The notes: a model not told the origin generated them from the sequence alone. A stretch of DNA of 64,000 nucleotides from Margaritifera margaritifera (GCA_029931535.1 JAQPZY010000928.1:498501-562500); one strand, 5' to 3'; shown: positions 22,753 to 35,444, counted from the stretch's first letter. Made by a program: numbers and translations.

Positions 22753-23195
22753 ATGGAAGAACCACACATGATCACACTTCTGGTGGGAGATTTACAGAGA
22801 TTCAATCAAAAACACACTTACAACAAGCCTTGTGGAGACACTCCAGACTACTACTATTGAGATAAAAGTGAAGATACCTGTTATGTCTGTCAGGAGAAAG
22901 GTCATTTGGCCACAGAATGTCCTCAACGCAAAAAGAAATGAACCTCTAGTACAGAAGAAGTCAGATTCCGGGAGAAATGTAATGATACCTGTTATCAATG
23001 TCAGGAAAAAGGACATTGGTCTTCAGAATGTCACAAGAAAGTGAGAAAAAAAAGAGAAAATGGAGGAATTTTCAGAAACAGAAGACTCTGAAAAAGAACA
23101 CACTCCAGCGAAACAATTTGAAGCAAGCCAAGCTGAAGAAACGGTAGAAGATCCCATTACAGTGAAGAAATTCAAAAATGCAAGACTGTAAAAAA
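22753..23195 (+). pseudogene. Broken ORF with two CCHC zinc knuckles and an acidic tail
   Basis: The frame starts MEEPHMITLLVGD at ATG 22,753. It carries CYVCQEKGHLATEC (22,879-22,920) and CYQCQEKGHWSSEC (about 22,990-23,031), two perfect CX2CX4HX4C knuckles of the nucleic-acid-binding type. In-frame stops at 22,858 and 22,939 are both TGA. Past an A-run near 23,045 the frame shifts to an acidic tail, METEDSEK-like in character (EEFSETEDSEKEH), then AEETVEDPITVKKF and a stop at about 23,190. Its start is about 60 bases from the N-terminus of the - strand polymerase relic, so the two are divergent and probably belonged to one element. A related tail lies at 45,993-46,087. I cannot name the family. 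Confidence 0.72.
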
Positions 23196-23199
23196 GATA

Positions 23200-24360
23200 G
23201 ACTTTAGGGACTTATTTGAAATTTCATTGTGCTTCTTATTCACAAGACTATCAGAATAACGTAAGTGTATTCATGTCTTGATGTTTTAATTTTTTTTTAG
23301 TATTGATAAGATATTCATCGCATACACATTTTTTTAACGGTGAAATTTGTTTTGTTTGATTTGGCATGGAGTAGTATCTCCGTTTGGGTTTTGAAAAATA
23401 ATTATGGACTTGACAACGTCAACTGTATCTGCCTTCAACATTGTCCACGCCCATGTCATATTGCTGCTGCTGTGGTGGAGGTGATGGTGACTACTGCCGC
23501 TGATTGCGTTTCAGTGGCGGTCGTTGATGAAGTCATAGAAGGTTTAGAATTCTTGGATTGTGAAGGTATCTTTATCTTGGGTTTGGCTAGACTTCATACA
23601 TAAGAGTTCACAAAATGTCAAATCCAAATAGAAGTCATTTTCCTCTGGAATAATATTCGCTACATTAGGAGAAATCGTACAATTATTCAGTTTGTTAGAA
23701 GTATCCACTGCAGGCACATCTCAGCACAAAGTCTCCATATCATCCATGTTATACTGTACTCACACTGTTCCGTAAATCGTATGAACGATTATGAGTCTAT
23801 ATGTCAAAAGTGACGTCACGAGTCCGCTATATTCTAATTGGAAGATAGAAAACTACATTATCTCACGCGTGTTCTGATTCGTGAAACTTCCAAATCAGTT
23901 TCCATCCGACCACAGACTAAATATAGACAGAGGCGCGCTTGTCTCCTGTGTCATCTGTTCTCAAGACAATTCAGCAAGATGAGTGTAAGCATACAGAATT
24001 CTGCTATTATTTCAAAGAATGTATTCAATCCTGACTTACTGGTATACATGAAGGTAACGTGGACAATTACCAAGATTACCGATACGGCAGTCTAGAAAAG
24101 AAGAGTGTATGTGGAAAGGCAAGGCTGCCTGAAGAGAATATTGGTGTATGGGCCGGCAGTGAGAAGAAGCTTGGGACAGAAAAGTTAAGAGGTGTGATCT
24201 ATGTGGTATGTGTTAACCTCTACCACCCTATTCAGGACCACCGAAATATTTTAGAAACAGAGATACCACTCATTCATTGCAAAAACTCTGTTGGTATGTG
24301 TGCATGTCTTTGTCTATGTTTTGTCTTTCACAGCTAAAACTTAAAACCCCTACCACTCTT
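23200..24360. other. No assigned gene
   Basis: Short + strand frames occur (23,340-23,603; 23,838-24,095; 24,059-24,337) but none matches a family I know. The stretch 23,900-23,980 (a CTAAATATAGA box, then a GC-rich segment, then ATG at 23,980) has the look of a core promoter and 5' leader, which is weak inference. Confidence 0.35.
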
Positions 24361-24365
24361 CTATC

Positions 24366-24665
24366 CTCTTAGTGTGTGATAGTATATAAGTATGGTAGTA
24401 TGTGCGTAAGTGTGTAAGCACTCCTACACGTGCGTGTGATAGTATGTTTGTGTGTATATGTGCAAGCACTGTTTCCCTTGTGTGTGATAGTATTTTAGTA
24501 CGTTTGTGTATATGGGTAAGCACTCCTACACTATTCTCTCCTTACACTTCCTGTGTGATAGTATATAAGTATGGTTGTGTGTACTGAATATGTATAGTCC
24601 TAATCTTCTTGGGGCTGATAGCATGTTTGTATGTTTGTGTGTCCTACTCTTTTCTCTCCTTACAC
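24366..24665. repeat. Minisatellite, ~50-70 bp units
   Basis: Five imperfect units begin GTGTGATAGTAT or a close variant (about 24,373, 24,434, 24,481, 24,553 and 24,614). They continue with a TATGTTTGTGTGT-like segment and end in CACTCCTACAC or CTCTCCTTACAC. Confidence 0.8.
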
Positions 24666-24669
24666 ATCA

Positions 24670-26580
24670 CTGCTAGGGTTATATGATTTATTAAGGTGGT
24701 AGGGGAATAATTTAGTTTTGTTTATAACGAATGGTAGGGAAGTTATTGGGGTGGCAGGGGAAATTTTAGTTTTGTCTGTAAAAGGTTTAACTTCTATTTC
24801 ACCTCATTCTTTTACATCCTACCCTTTATGTGAGTCAGTGTGGATCCTAGTTAGAAAGTGTAGGTACTTGTTAGTAACACCGTGTGCTGATTAGGAAGAG
24901 TGAGTTCTGGTCAGTATATATGTTTGTTGAGGCCATTTCCAATTTAAATTGAGGCCATATCTAATCCAAGATAGTACATTTGAGACTATACAGGGTCATC
25001 ATGTTAAACATATGAACTAACATGGAATTCTCACTGAAGCCATAACGGCCCATTTCAAAATGGCGGTAGTTATATAAATTCCCATTGAGGTCATAACAGC
25101 CCATTTGAAGATATATTGACACCCCTGGCCCATTACTACTAATATCTATAACAATTTTTACATGCCTTGATTTACTTTAGAGGAATCCAGAGTGAATCTT
25201 GCACTTAGCAGTGCATAAGAAGATTCCTGACCTGACATAATTCAAGGGGGAAGCAAATTAGTAATTCAGGATTATTCAATAAATTATACAGTTCAGGAAT
25301 GAACGTACTGAGTTGCACTGATAATATCACAACGTTGGTTAAAAGGTACTTACATACCTGTTTATATCTTGATGTAATGTTTGAAACACGCAAGGTTAGA
25401 TTGTATCTTTAAATACAATCTCTATAATATTCTCTAGATGCTCTGCAATACTTAAAATTTATTTTCATGGAATAGATTTTAGTACAGTAATATCGCTCAT
25501 CCGTTTTGTGAGCATCATATGCAATTTTGTGGGCTCTGTGTTGTTACTAGTATACCAATTTGTTTAAACCTATCAAAATATCTTGCAAGCTTTCTTTGGC
25601 AGTTCAATAAGTTAATGAAGTTTTATACTAAAATACATAATTTTTAATATTTAATACAACTATACATATAATCTGATATTTAGGAGACATTTCACATCGA
25701 CAAGTACTTTTTATATCAGATCTAGTGTTTCAAACATCTTGTAAAGTTTACGCAGTCTATGAGATATTGAAATATATGCATTTCAATATTTAATTAACCT
25801 TTACATAAGATCAGAATTTAAGGAGATAGTTCATATCATCTATGAAATACTTGCCATACTAGGACATTAGATATCAGGTGCCTCAGTTTCTGATATCGAT
25901 CTAAAGTGTAATTTCATTAACTTGGCTTTCACCTTGAGTACAGGAGATCTGAGAGAGCAACATACTTTCTCAAGAAGGTTTACAGATCGGAGATAATGTA
26001 GTCTTGGCTTTTTAGGAAACTGGAAAAGATGGGTTCAGAATATTTGTTGAAGGTCTTGACATTAATTTCAAAACTGCACATAGCAATTATGCTAAGGATA
26101 GTTAATCAAAACCACGGTTTCTTACTTGCTGCTCGTTATTATATCTCAAGTCAACGATTACTGTTATAACTCTTTCATAGTAAGTTGTGCCTTGTGATAA
26201 TGATAATGGGACTATTACACATGAGGACAATTGTATTTTAACTGAAGTTTCTAAAAGTGTGGCCCTTTGTGATAGCATGTTATTATGAACATTCATAGGT
26301 GATCGGCTTAGAGTTTCCTGCCATCATGGTCACATTTAAAAATTTTCTAAATTCTTCAATTTTGAAGACTTTTTTAAAATCTGCAGTGGGAGCATGCACG
26401 TTCACCAAACACAAATCAACGTAAAATAATGCAGCTTTCACTAACTATATAAACTACTAAATTTTGAAGTTGCTTATTCACTGTTCCCTCCACTATTGTC
26501 TTTCTGCTCACTAAAATCAATCAATCATTATAAGCAAATATTAATCAAACTTATAATCAGTACTAATGTATCACTACTTG
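24670..26580. other. No gene; short internal repeats
   Basis: Two imperfect repeats are visible. A unit with GAGGCCAT or GAGGTCATAACRGCCCATTT occurs at 24,930-25,110. A unit AATATTTAAT...AGGAGA...TTCA(C/T)ATC occurs at 25,646-25,700 and 25,781-25,836. No coding sequence is supported. Confidence 0.5.
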
Positions 26581-26583
26581 TTG

Positions 26584-26785
26584 TGGAGCCCCGGGTGACC
26601 GAGTTGTCTAAGGCGCTCGTCTTGATAGATCACTCAGAGATCTCACCTCCGTCCGCGCGGGTTCGATTCTCGGCTCGGCAACGTGGGTATGTGAGAAAGC
26701 TCGCCAGTAGCTAGCCGTGGGTCGGTGCTTCTTCCCGGGATTTTCCTGGATTCTTCCTCCACCAAATATACTGGCCTACGTGTAC
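26584..26785 (+). mobile_element. tRNA-Leu-derived SINE
   Basis: The head reads as a tRNA: GTGACCGAGTTGTCTAAGGC gives the A box and D arm typical of tRNA-Leu, and CGCGGGTTCGATTCTCG gives the B box and T arm. A long variable-arm-like segment lies between them, which fits Leu. The acceptor stem and anticodon arm do not fold well, so it is not a functional tRNA gene. A non-tRNA body follows: CCGTGGGTCGGTGCTTC, then TTCCCGGGATTTTCC and CTTCCTCCACCAAATA, with TACTGGCC after it. Invertebrate SINE bodies look like this. The 3' end is not sharply defined. Confidence 0.8.
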
Positions 26786-26924
26786 AACCTATCAATAATT
26801 ATTTTTGCTCACCCTCCTCTATTGAAGATCACAAAAGAGAGTTGCCTTTCTTGGAGATTTAACCCGACACACTGAATCAAAATCCAGTTTACTGAAAGCG
26901 ACATTACAGACATATTAGTACACT

Positions 26925-28290
26925 ACAAAATAGCAATACTTCTAGTTCAGACGAAATCAGGAGCTTCTTACTGAAGAAAACAAACGTTTCAATTTACAAA
27001 CCACTAGCACTACATTTCACTAAGTCAGTAAATTTACGAAAATTCCAAAATCAATGGAAAATGGCCAGTGTGGTGCCAATATTCAAGAAAGATGACAAAT
27101 CTATTCCGTCCAACTACAGACTAATTAGAAACATGTTCAAAAGATTGGTCTGAAATACATGGATAATTATTTCTATGAAGATAATTTTCTTTACAAATTA
27201 CAATCTGGTTTTATACCTGGCATTTCAGTCACATATCCGCTCATGGATATATATCATAATATCTGCAGTGCAATTGACAGAGGTGAAATTATGTGCATTA
27301 TATTCGGTGACTTATCTAAGACCTTCGATAGAGTGTGGCATTGGGGATTAATACTTATATTGAAAAGTTACAGAATTAACGGAAATCTATTGGCGTGGAT
27401 AGATGATTACTTAACTAAAAGGTCTCATCGAGTTATGGTAGAACACGAATTTTCAAATCTTGGACGATTCACAGCAGGTGTACCTCAGGGATCAGTATTA
27501 CGCCCCTTCCTTTTTCTTGTATACATTAATGACATAGGCTAAAGTTTAAAATTATTGATTATATTATTTTCAAACGATTCTTCTTCTCAATGCATATCGC
27601 CAGATCCACGTTTTGTTCAGAGAGTATTAAACAATGATCTTCAAACATTATAGAGTTGGACAAAACTCTGTCTTGCCAATTTTAATCCATCTCAAACAGA
27701 GTGCATCCTGTTCACCAAAAGAAACTTGAATACAATCCCAATCTTGAATTTTCGGATGTATAGGTTCGTTTTGTTACATCACATCGACATCGAAGAATTA
27801 GACTATTATCCAATAGTTCTTAGAATAACCATATACATTCTACAATTCATTCTGCATCTATGCGTATTGAACAACTGAAGAAGTTTAAATATGTGTTATC
27901 GAAAAATAATCTGAATACAATTTATTTAACGCATATTAGCCCAATTCTGAAATATGCATCTGAAATATGGTCTTTTTGTAGTAACTCATATTCCAACAAA
28001 TTTGAAAATTACAACTTGAAGGAACAAGATGAGTGTCTGGACTACGAAATCTTGCAAGCAGAGAAGCACTTTATTTTGAAACTGGATGGCCTAAGGTCGC
28101 AGAAAGGCAAATCTTACAAAGGTCGCTGTAGCTTTTATAAAATTATCAACAATCAGTATTCGGATTATATCAATGATTTACTCCCACAACGTTAACGAGA
28201 CACGGTGTCTTATAATCTGAGAAACTCGAACTATATCATTCAATATCGATGTAGAGCCTCTCTGTTAAAATAATCGTATACGATCGGCCA
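26925..28290 (+). pseudogene. Non-LTR retrotransposon (Jockey/CR1-like) reverse transcriptase relic
   Basis: Read on +. ASVVPIFKKDDKS with PSNYRLI lies at about 27,067-27,125. The 27,159-27,542 frame reads QSGFIPGISVTYPL, CIIFGDLSKTFDRVW, YRINGNLLAWIDDYL and AGVPQGSVLRPFLFLVYIND, that is RT motifs 2-4 with the first catalytic Asp. Downstream, in another frame, the catalytic FADD-type motif appears as LFSNDSSS, so an Asp is lost. A C-terminal region follows at 27,860-28,195 (YLTHISPILKYASEIWS, KGRCSFYKIINNQY) and YNLRNSNY just after. No endonuclease domain is seen upstream, so it is 5'-truncated. Frame changes, stops and the altered active site make it inactive. Confidence 0.9.
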
Positions 28291-28323
28291 CAATCCACAA
28301 AAAACTGTTAATCTATATGAGCC

Positions 28324-28326
<3 letters not shown>

Positions 28327-28370
<44 letters not shown>
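28327..28370. repeat. (CA)n microsatellite
   Basis: Pure CA run separating the two LINE relics, followed by an A-rich stretch. Confidence 0.96.
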
Positions 28371-28439
28371 GAAAAAATAAAATCACACAAGGCATCGACG
28401 AGAGAGTGCCTCTGCCGACAGTCTACAGCCCAATATGTA

Positions 28440-29120
28440 CTGATGTTCCATGTCAGGCCACATTAATTCAGCTCATTCTCTGTAGTCCTCCTCCATGTCT
28501 CTTTGGGCGGACTACTTGTTCGTCTCTCTTACGAGGTCCAACAGAGGGATGTCCTGTACGGTCGGTCCAGTAACATTCGGCATACACGCCCCAGCCATCT
28601 CCATCTTCTTTTCTTCACAGTCTGGACAAGAAATGTTGATTCTATCCTTTGATAAAGATCTTCATCTTTTTCCTGTTTAGCCAAAATATGCCAAGAATCT
28701 TCAGCAGACACTTGTTTTGGAAGATTTTAAGATTTGGTGCTATTCAGAGTCGTACAGTAGCACCCGATGACATTACTTTACGCTGGTAGTCTTGGTGCAG
28801 AAGTTTGATGATGTTTACAATGTTCAAAGGGATACCATAGAACCGGAGTATTTTCCACAGGAAGTCACGGTGAAGGCTGTCAAAAGCGTTTCAAAGTCTA
28901 TAAAATTGATGTAGACGGTACTGTTAAATACAGTTGTCTACTTCAGTATCTGTCGGAGTGTCATAATCTGGTCGATGCAGGATTTTCCTTTTCTGAAACC
29001 AGCTTGCTCCTGTCTGACGAGGTCATCAACTGCGATGATGATCGCCTTGATAATGATTATGCTGAAGACCTTGCCGATGAATGAGAGCATATTACAATCG
29101 ACTAGCTTAGGTGCTATTAG
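28440..29120 (-). pseudogene. Second LINE reverse transcriptase relic, internally deleted
   Basis: On the - strand from about 29,115 the frame reads IIIAVDDLVRQEQAGFR, then GKSCIDQIMTLRQIL and VYINFIDFE, the RT region around motifs 1-3 of an RTE/Ingi-like LINE. It then changes frame (FTVTSCGKYSG). By 28,711-28,529 it is already in the C-terminal tail (KKRRWRWLGRVCRM, DRPYRTSLCW). The catalytic YADD region and the thumb are missing between them, so a deletion has joined N- and C-terminal parts. The family differs from the + strand LINE beside it. Confidence 0.82.
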
Positions 29121-29517
29121 GCCGATTAAGGCACAAATGCAGCTAGCGTAAGTATGATTTATTTAGACGTAATCTTATCGCCAATCCTTTCTGGTCTTGC
29201 GAATTTCTGATGGAAAACGACCATACTTTTCTTTTTTATACAGATTCTTTAATAATGCAACTTTTTCAGAGACAATCAATAATGAATATTAATATTGATT
29301 CTGATACACTTTAACCTGGTAACCATTTTTATACAGCAAGGAAACCATTTTGTTAGAAAAAGAAATGCAGAAATGTGTATTTAGCACAAAAAGATTCACA
29401 AAGAAATGATCACTTTTGTTCCCTTGTGTACACAGTATATTTGTATTGACTGAACCAGATCAAACGTTGTCCCTCCTGTACGTCTCTTTCTTTTTTCTTT
29501 CTCCTCTTTATTTTCTT

Positions 29518-29592
29518 GATCTCTCTCTCTTTCTCTCTATTTATGTGTGTCTCTCTCTCTATATATATACATATACATATATATATATATGT
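29518..29592. repeat. CT-rich then (AT)n simple sequence
   Basis: Imperfect CT run followed by an AT/ACAT run. Confidence 0.88.
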
Positions 29593-29639
29593 CACCTATC
29601 CTATGTTTTCCCCAACTCTTGCCTGTGGACTCATTGATT

Positions 29640-32600
29640 AATCATATAAGTTTATAATGGAGAGGAACTTGTAAGGTTAAACACTTGTTTCGAATCCTTT
29701 TGCCTTGTATAAACATTTGTGATTTTCTTGGCAATAAAATATGTTGGAAATAAATCTTAAAGTAGACAGCTTTCCAAACCGTTCAATCCATTCACAAAGC
29801 AAGAACAAGAACATGACAGCTAACAATATCCAAGGGTTAAAAAACAACCTTTGTTGAGAATGAAAAAATAAACACAGGAGGAAGAATCTTTGAGAGGCTT
29901 ACAGCCAATCGGAAGAGAAGAACTTGATTACCTTATCAATTATAAATTGAGGAAGAAATACTTTTTCCGAATGTCAGCCAGAAGACGACAGAATACTCAA
30001 AATTCACGTAACGATGCAGATGAACAAGACATATCACAGTTAACACAGTTAAAGTGATATTTGCGTATTTTATTGAGTTTTGTCATATGAAAACTATCAT
30101 ATTTTATGCATGTTTTCGGACAGCAAACAATATTCATTGCCTTGTCCGAAAACATTTTAAGGACATAACAAACTATTTCCTAAATCAAAATCTAATAGCA
30201 TTCTTTATAATTAGCATTGTTTATAATTATAATCTTCGTTGATGATTCATATAAATTCCACATTACTTCATCACTGATAGCCTTACCAACCTACTCATCA
30301 CTTGTGATACTTAATAATATCAGTAGTATCTATCTAATCATATTTAATAACCTTGTTATATATGAACTTGATTATATTGGATATCAGCTTAGTCATGCCT
30401 GACCCAAATACTATCAATGCCATGGGTATAATAATTCATGTGACTATTCTTGCTATCCCGAATACAACTTCTGCTAGCACTAGTCCACATGATCTTGTAG
30501 TAGATTCTGTCACCAACCAGTTTCATATTATATAGTCAAGTTCTTCCTAACACTACTAGAACGCTATATCTCTTGGACTAAGTCATTTCTAATTTATTAT
30601 ATCTTTTGTAATCTAAAGTCATATTAGTTGATAACTAGAGTGTGCTATATGTGTGTATGAGTGTGTTGTCAGTGTTAAAAAAAATATGTCCTCATCGAAC
30701 ATTTAGATGTAAGAAATATACCTGTTGGATTTTGGTTTACATGATCTAGGCCTTCGTATAGGCTTGACTATTTTAGGTGCATCAGGGTTGTTTGTTTCTG
30801 GTTCGCTGAGTCTCACACTCTTAGGTTTAGACATTCCATTTTCCATATAGTAAATAACTCCCGTCCTGGGCATTATTTGCTTACTGGGAATTTATTATAA
30901 AAACTTTACCTCTAGCTATCATATAGTTCTTAGTTCGCTAGAAAGATCAGAACCTCTGTACCCAATAGTTACTTAATTCTAGTTCTAATTTCACACATTC
31001 ACTTTCTCTGTGTCTGTCTATGTGTGTGTGTATGTGTGTGTGCATAGTGAGGTAAATATTTTGTCCATGGTACTATGATAGAATGAGTTAGCGGCAACCT
31101 TTGTGCTATTTTATCTTTTATATCATTTAATTTACTCAGTTGCAAACATTTTCTGGTATGTCAATCTTTTGCGACATTAGCAAATCTTTTGTTGTGTCAG
31201 CAAGGGTCATCGCTATTATCAGATCATAAATTGAAGCAATCCTTGGTCCCATTATATACCCAACTAGGTTGTAAATAACATGATGTTACTTATTATCAAG
31301 TTTGTATTCAGAACGACATCATATAATACAATGACTCCATCCTTGAGAGGTTTAGTGTCAATTGTTATATTGCTCATTTACTAAGGTGAATTAATCAATT
31401 ACTAAGCTGTATGGTAATTTCTTGTTTTGTTGTTAATAAATTACCTGACTATGTCCTATATGTATCATTAACTTAAACAAATCAACTGATCTCAATATTG
31501 TACCCATTGGCAAAACAATATATCGTGTGATATACATATTAGTATACTACCATTTACTGTAAACCCAGCATTTAGCATTGCGTGGTATGGCATGTTAATC
31601 GCGCCATAGTTAGATTCTCAATCTTGCTTGTAATATTACCCACACTGATTTATCTGTTATAATTCGTAAATATCATTAATTGGATTTGTCTTCGGTTTGT
31701 TATCATAGACACTTTATGTATGGGCCTTGGATGAAGATGGTGATGCCGTTGGTAGCGTTGTTCGAGATCATGTGGATGCTGACGTTGGTGTTGACATAAA
31801 CCTATATATTATCAACTCGACTATAACTACAACAGCCAATCCACGAAGTATTTGTTACACTGCCCAACATCTAGACTTGGCTGGTGTTAACAATAACTCA
31901 AATATTCTTTCCTCCTTCTCCTTTCAACTAGAAGTCTTTGGTCTTCTATATTCTTGTAATCCTGAGACTTCTTACCAAGGTGTGTTCCAAGTCCTACTCT
32001 GCCAGAATCTTTTTTTTTGTGTTGGTCTTTTGACCTTAGTTGACCTTAGTTTCTATTAACTTTGTATTGACTTGTATTATCACTCATTTATCTTGTAAGG
32101 AAGTGTCAAGGTAACGTTAACAAGAATTTTAGGTTAATTAAGATATATTTAAGTAATGTTTTTTGTAATTTTAAATTTATCTCATCGCATGTTAGGAAGA
32201 TATCAACATAATTAAAGCAATTTTAATAAATGAGTTTCAATGTATGTTCAATCTGTTTTGCTGATAAGGTGAAGATAAATGACTTCTAAACATATGATAC
32301 ATAATAACTAAAGATAACCCAACCAATAACGATACAATGTATTATAGGGATGAAGTGGAAAGATACCTTGAATACTGCACCGCTCGATTTAGTTACAGAT
32401 GCTCAATGTTGGACTTGTGCCTCGAGTCCTGGTACTAGACATTCCATGATACTTTCATTTATGCTTGGTATGCATTCGTTTGATGTATCTGGTAGAAAGA
32501 AATAAGTCTATCATGTCTTCATCAGCATAATTCAAATATAACTGTATTACCTACCGTATCCGTCCAACTCACCTGATAACAGTTTGTTCTGTTTACTGTC

Positions 32601-33460
32601 GAAATCATTTAAATGATTATGCAGCTTCTCATAATATTTTTCATCACCTTCCACTCGGCCCAATTTCATCAAATATATTAGCATACATTCCATTCTCTTT
32701 ACATTTGACAAACCTTCAGTCAAAATGTGGATGTATTTTGTCGTTTTTAGTTATGAACCTAAATTTGGCATAGATTCCCACATGGAGTTCAGCCAAAGTA
32801 GTGATGAGTTCCAGCTGTTGAAACTACTCGGGCTTACTATTGACACTCCCAAGATGAAGCTCATTTTCACCAGTTTCGCATTAGTTCATTCCAGTTCGTT
32901 GTTCTGATATCGAGAATATATTTTTCCTTACCCTAATTGTAACACTAATCTCCTAATTTCATCACGTTTTACATTTTCTAGTACAGATCATGTGTTGATG
33001 ATGAGAGAACCCAACACTGGCACTTGGAGTTCTAGGTCCCACTTACCGGATAAAATTAATATTTTAGACCTGTGATTCCATGGAAATACATTATTATATA
33101 CGAACGTAAATACGGGCACGTTTATAATCCTTGTTTATATACATGTTTATAAACTAATATCTTCTTCATATTTACTTCATGATTTACTGGTTGTCGGTTA
33201 TATACTATTGTTTATTCCCTTTTACTGTACAATCATTCAAGTTAACCTCTGCATATGCGTACATTATTTACATGTGATTTGTCTGTTCTTTTGTCTTGTT
33301 TGTCATGTATGTATCTGACAATCTAATTAGAGAGAAAATAAAAAATGAATGAACAAATATTAATATGACTGTTATAGGAATTAAATTATGTTGTTTGTTC
33401 CTTAACCCCTACATCTTTTGATAACCATACAGTCCAGTTGAGCTGATTCTGCCAGAATCC
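29640..33460. other. No identifiable gene
   Basis: AT-rich sequence. A + frame at 31,727-32,059 (110 aa) matches nothing I know. The end of this stretch (33,290-33,350, TTGTTTGTCATGTATGTATCTG followed by a GAAAATAAAAAATGAATGAA tail) looks like the 3' terminus of a non-LTR element, but no coding part precedes it. Confidence 0.45.
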
Positions 33461-33464
33461 CATA

Positions 33465-33803
33465 TTACACTATATTTGTTTGTTTTATCCTTATCACTAA
33501 ACATAATAGCAAAATAATCTTGAAATATTTATCTTGTGTATAGTAAATCTTTCTTTCATGGCATATTGTAGATACATTTCTTAGCAGGGAAGTTATATCT
33601 TGACTTGATGAATGGAACCAGTAGCTGGAGAATGATAAGGCACCGTGTTTTGGTAGCTTTTTTATTCTGAAGTCTGTTGTACGAGGTGACTGATGCTGTT
33701 TTACTAGAACTTGTTTTGCTTGCAACAGGACATCCATATGAGTTCTGGCAGGTTTAGTTTCAACTGGCGATACAAAGGTCTTTATATTTATAAATCTTCC
33801 CAT
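33465..33803 (-). CDS. Unidentified small open frame
   Basis: It begins at an ATG (33,803) and runs 112 codons. The first 75 or so codons have a balanced, basic composition (MGRFINIKTFVSPVETKPAR, PRTTDFRIKKLPKHG) unlike chance AT-rich frames; the end is AT-biased and hydrophobic. It might be an exon whose donor lies near 33,570, since the amino-acid composition changes there. No family recognised, and it may be chance. Confidence 0.25.
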   Translation of the reverse strand: MGRFINIKTFVSPVETKPARTHMDVLLQAKQVLVKQHQSPRTTDFRIKKLPKHGALSFSSYWFHSSSQDITSLLRNVSTICHERKIYYTQDKYFKIILLLCLVIRIKQTNIV

Positions 33804-33809
33804 TCTGAT

Positions 33810-35440
33810 GTTAATAGTTTAGATATAATGTATTCGGTGTCCGATATTTGCCTTAAGTAAATTTATGTGGAGCTTTTATTACTTGTCAGTGCCACAAAGG
33901 CTGCAATTGTTAGCTGTCACTCGAGCCTTTGTCAGCTGTCATTCAAGCTGTTACAAGTGACAGTCAGAGCTTTGTATCATCATACCCTTATCATTTGAAT
34001 TTTAGTTCAGTTAGAGAATTGGAATTTTAGTGAAGTGGTGTGGGCGCTTATGTACCTTATACGACGTCCTGTGTAACACTGCCGTGTGCATGCATATTCA
34101 CCTACATAAGCGTGCGGGCGCTTGTGCATGGTGTACGATGTCCTGCTTGCTACTATTATATGTATGCATGTTCACCTTAACAAGCATGCAAATGAAAACA
34201 TGGGCACAAGCATACATACAAAAAATCTTGCTCTCAAATTGTATACACTTCTTTACTTCCCGAATGTTTTGTTTGTCGAGTTTGAAATCAAAACAAAGTT
34301 TATATCGTACCTAATTCGAACATTCTGATCATTATCTCTGTGAACGTGCTACATAATGATCATTCCCCTGGAAAATATAAAAAAGTAACATAACTGATTA
34401 TATGATCATGGATTATTCATCGAATATCCCTATCTGTATGTACACAGATTTCTTGAATCCAGTGCTTTATGCCATAAAATGTTTGATCTGTCGTTTTTAC
34501 ATGGGAAATAACAATGGGCACTCATCACAAATCGGCTTTGCATTTTCCAAACTATTCTCGCCTTGACTATGCACTATCAATAATTCAATATTGTGTATAT
34601 GCTAATAATTTTGTTGAAGTAAAAACAAAAATATTGTCTCAATATCACGATTACATTAACTATCCTGTTTAATGCAATATTATTATTGTACTGACGCAGT
34701 AAAATGTCGCATAAATCTTTATATAGAGACATGCCATTTATTTAATTGCTTCACTTAACCACCATTTTGCTTTGCATGATTTTAATACATGCATCAGAGT
34801 TTGAGAGTGTTTTGCATTCATGATGTTTACATACCGACTTGAGCTTCATCTCCAGTCGGTAAGAACGTTGAATTGTCTCTGATATTATCTTGTATAAAGC
34901 AATAAAGATCACAATTGTACACAATGGTAAAATTATAGAGGTTAGGGTCCCTTCTCACAAGGCTTCTCAAGTTAACTGCTGGAAAAGTATTCGATAGTTT
35001 CCGTCATGAGAAACGTCTTATTAAAAATTGATCAAACTAACGTACGTATTCATGAAGCAAAGTATTTTTGCAACCGTTTTTATGCAAATTAGTTTGTAAA
35101 GATAGAAAAGGAAAACAAAATGGATTTGAGCGTAGTACAAAGTGAAGTGATTTTTGACTCCAGAGTTTTCGCCCTTATTATATATAGTATGGCTTCATGG
35201 CACATTGTTGGCAATTTTGTTTCATTTTGGAGTGTCAACTACACGTCATTGTGTACGATAGATCTTTAAACTCACGTTTCAAATATAAAAAAATAATAAA
35301 GTCTACTTAATGATCTGACAAATTGTTCACCACGTAAATAACTGAATGTGCCTTAAACATGGATTTCGATCACATAACCTACACTGCATACCAGCCCGCT
35401 AATGTACAGGAAGCACTTGCTAATACCCTTCAGATAAACA
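33810..35440. other. No gene; one short tandem repeat
   Basis: A doubled unit of about 77 bp at 34,043-34,190 shares GGGCGCTT, TACGA(C/T)GTCCTG, GTATGCATGTTCACC and an ACAAGCRTGC end. Nothing else is recognised. Confidence 0.5.
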
Positions 35441-35444
35441 ATAG

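Noticed and set aside
22753..23195. Reading the in-frame TGA codons of the zinc-knuckle ORF as sense (recoding)
   Set aside because: There is also a frame change at an A-run, and both neighbours are decayed, so ordinary pseudogene decay is the simpler reading.
26584..26680. Functional tRNA-Leu gene
   Set aside because: A and B boxes are good, but the acceptor and anticodon stems do not pair and a SINE body follows.
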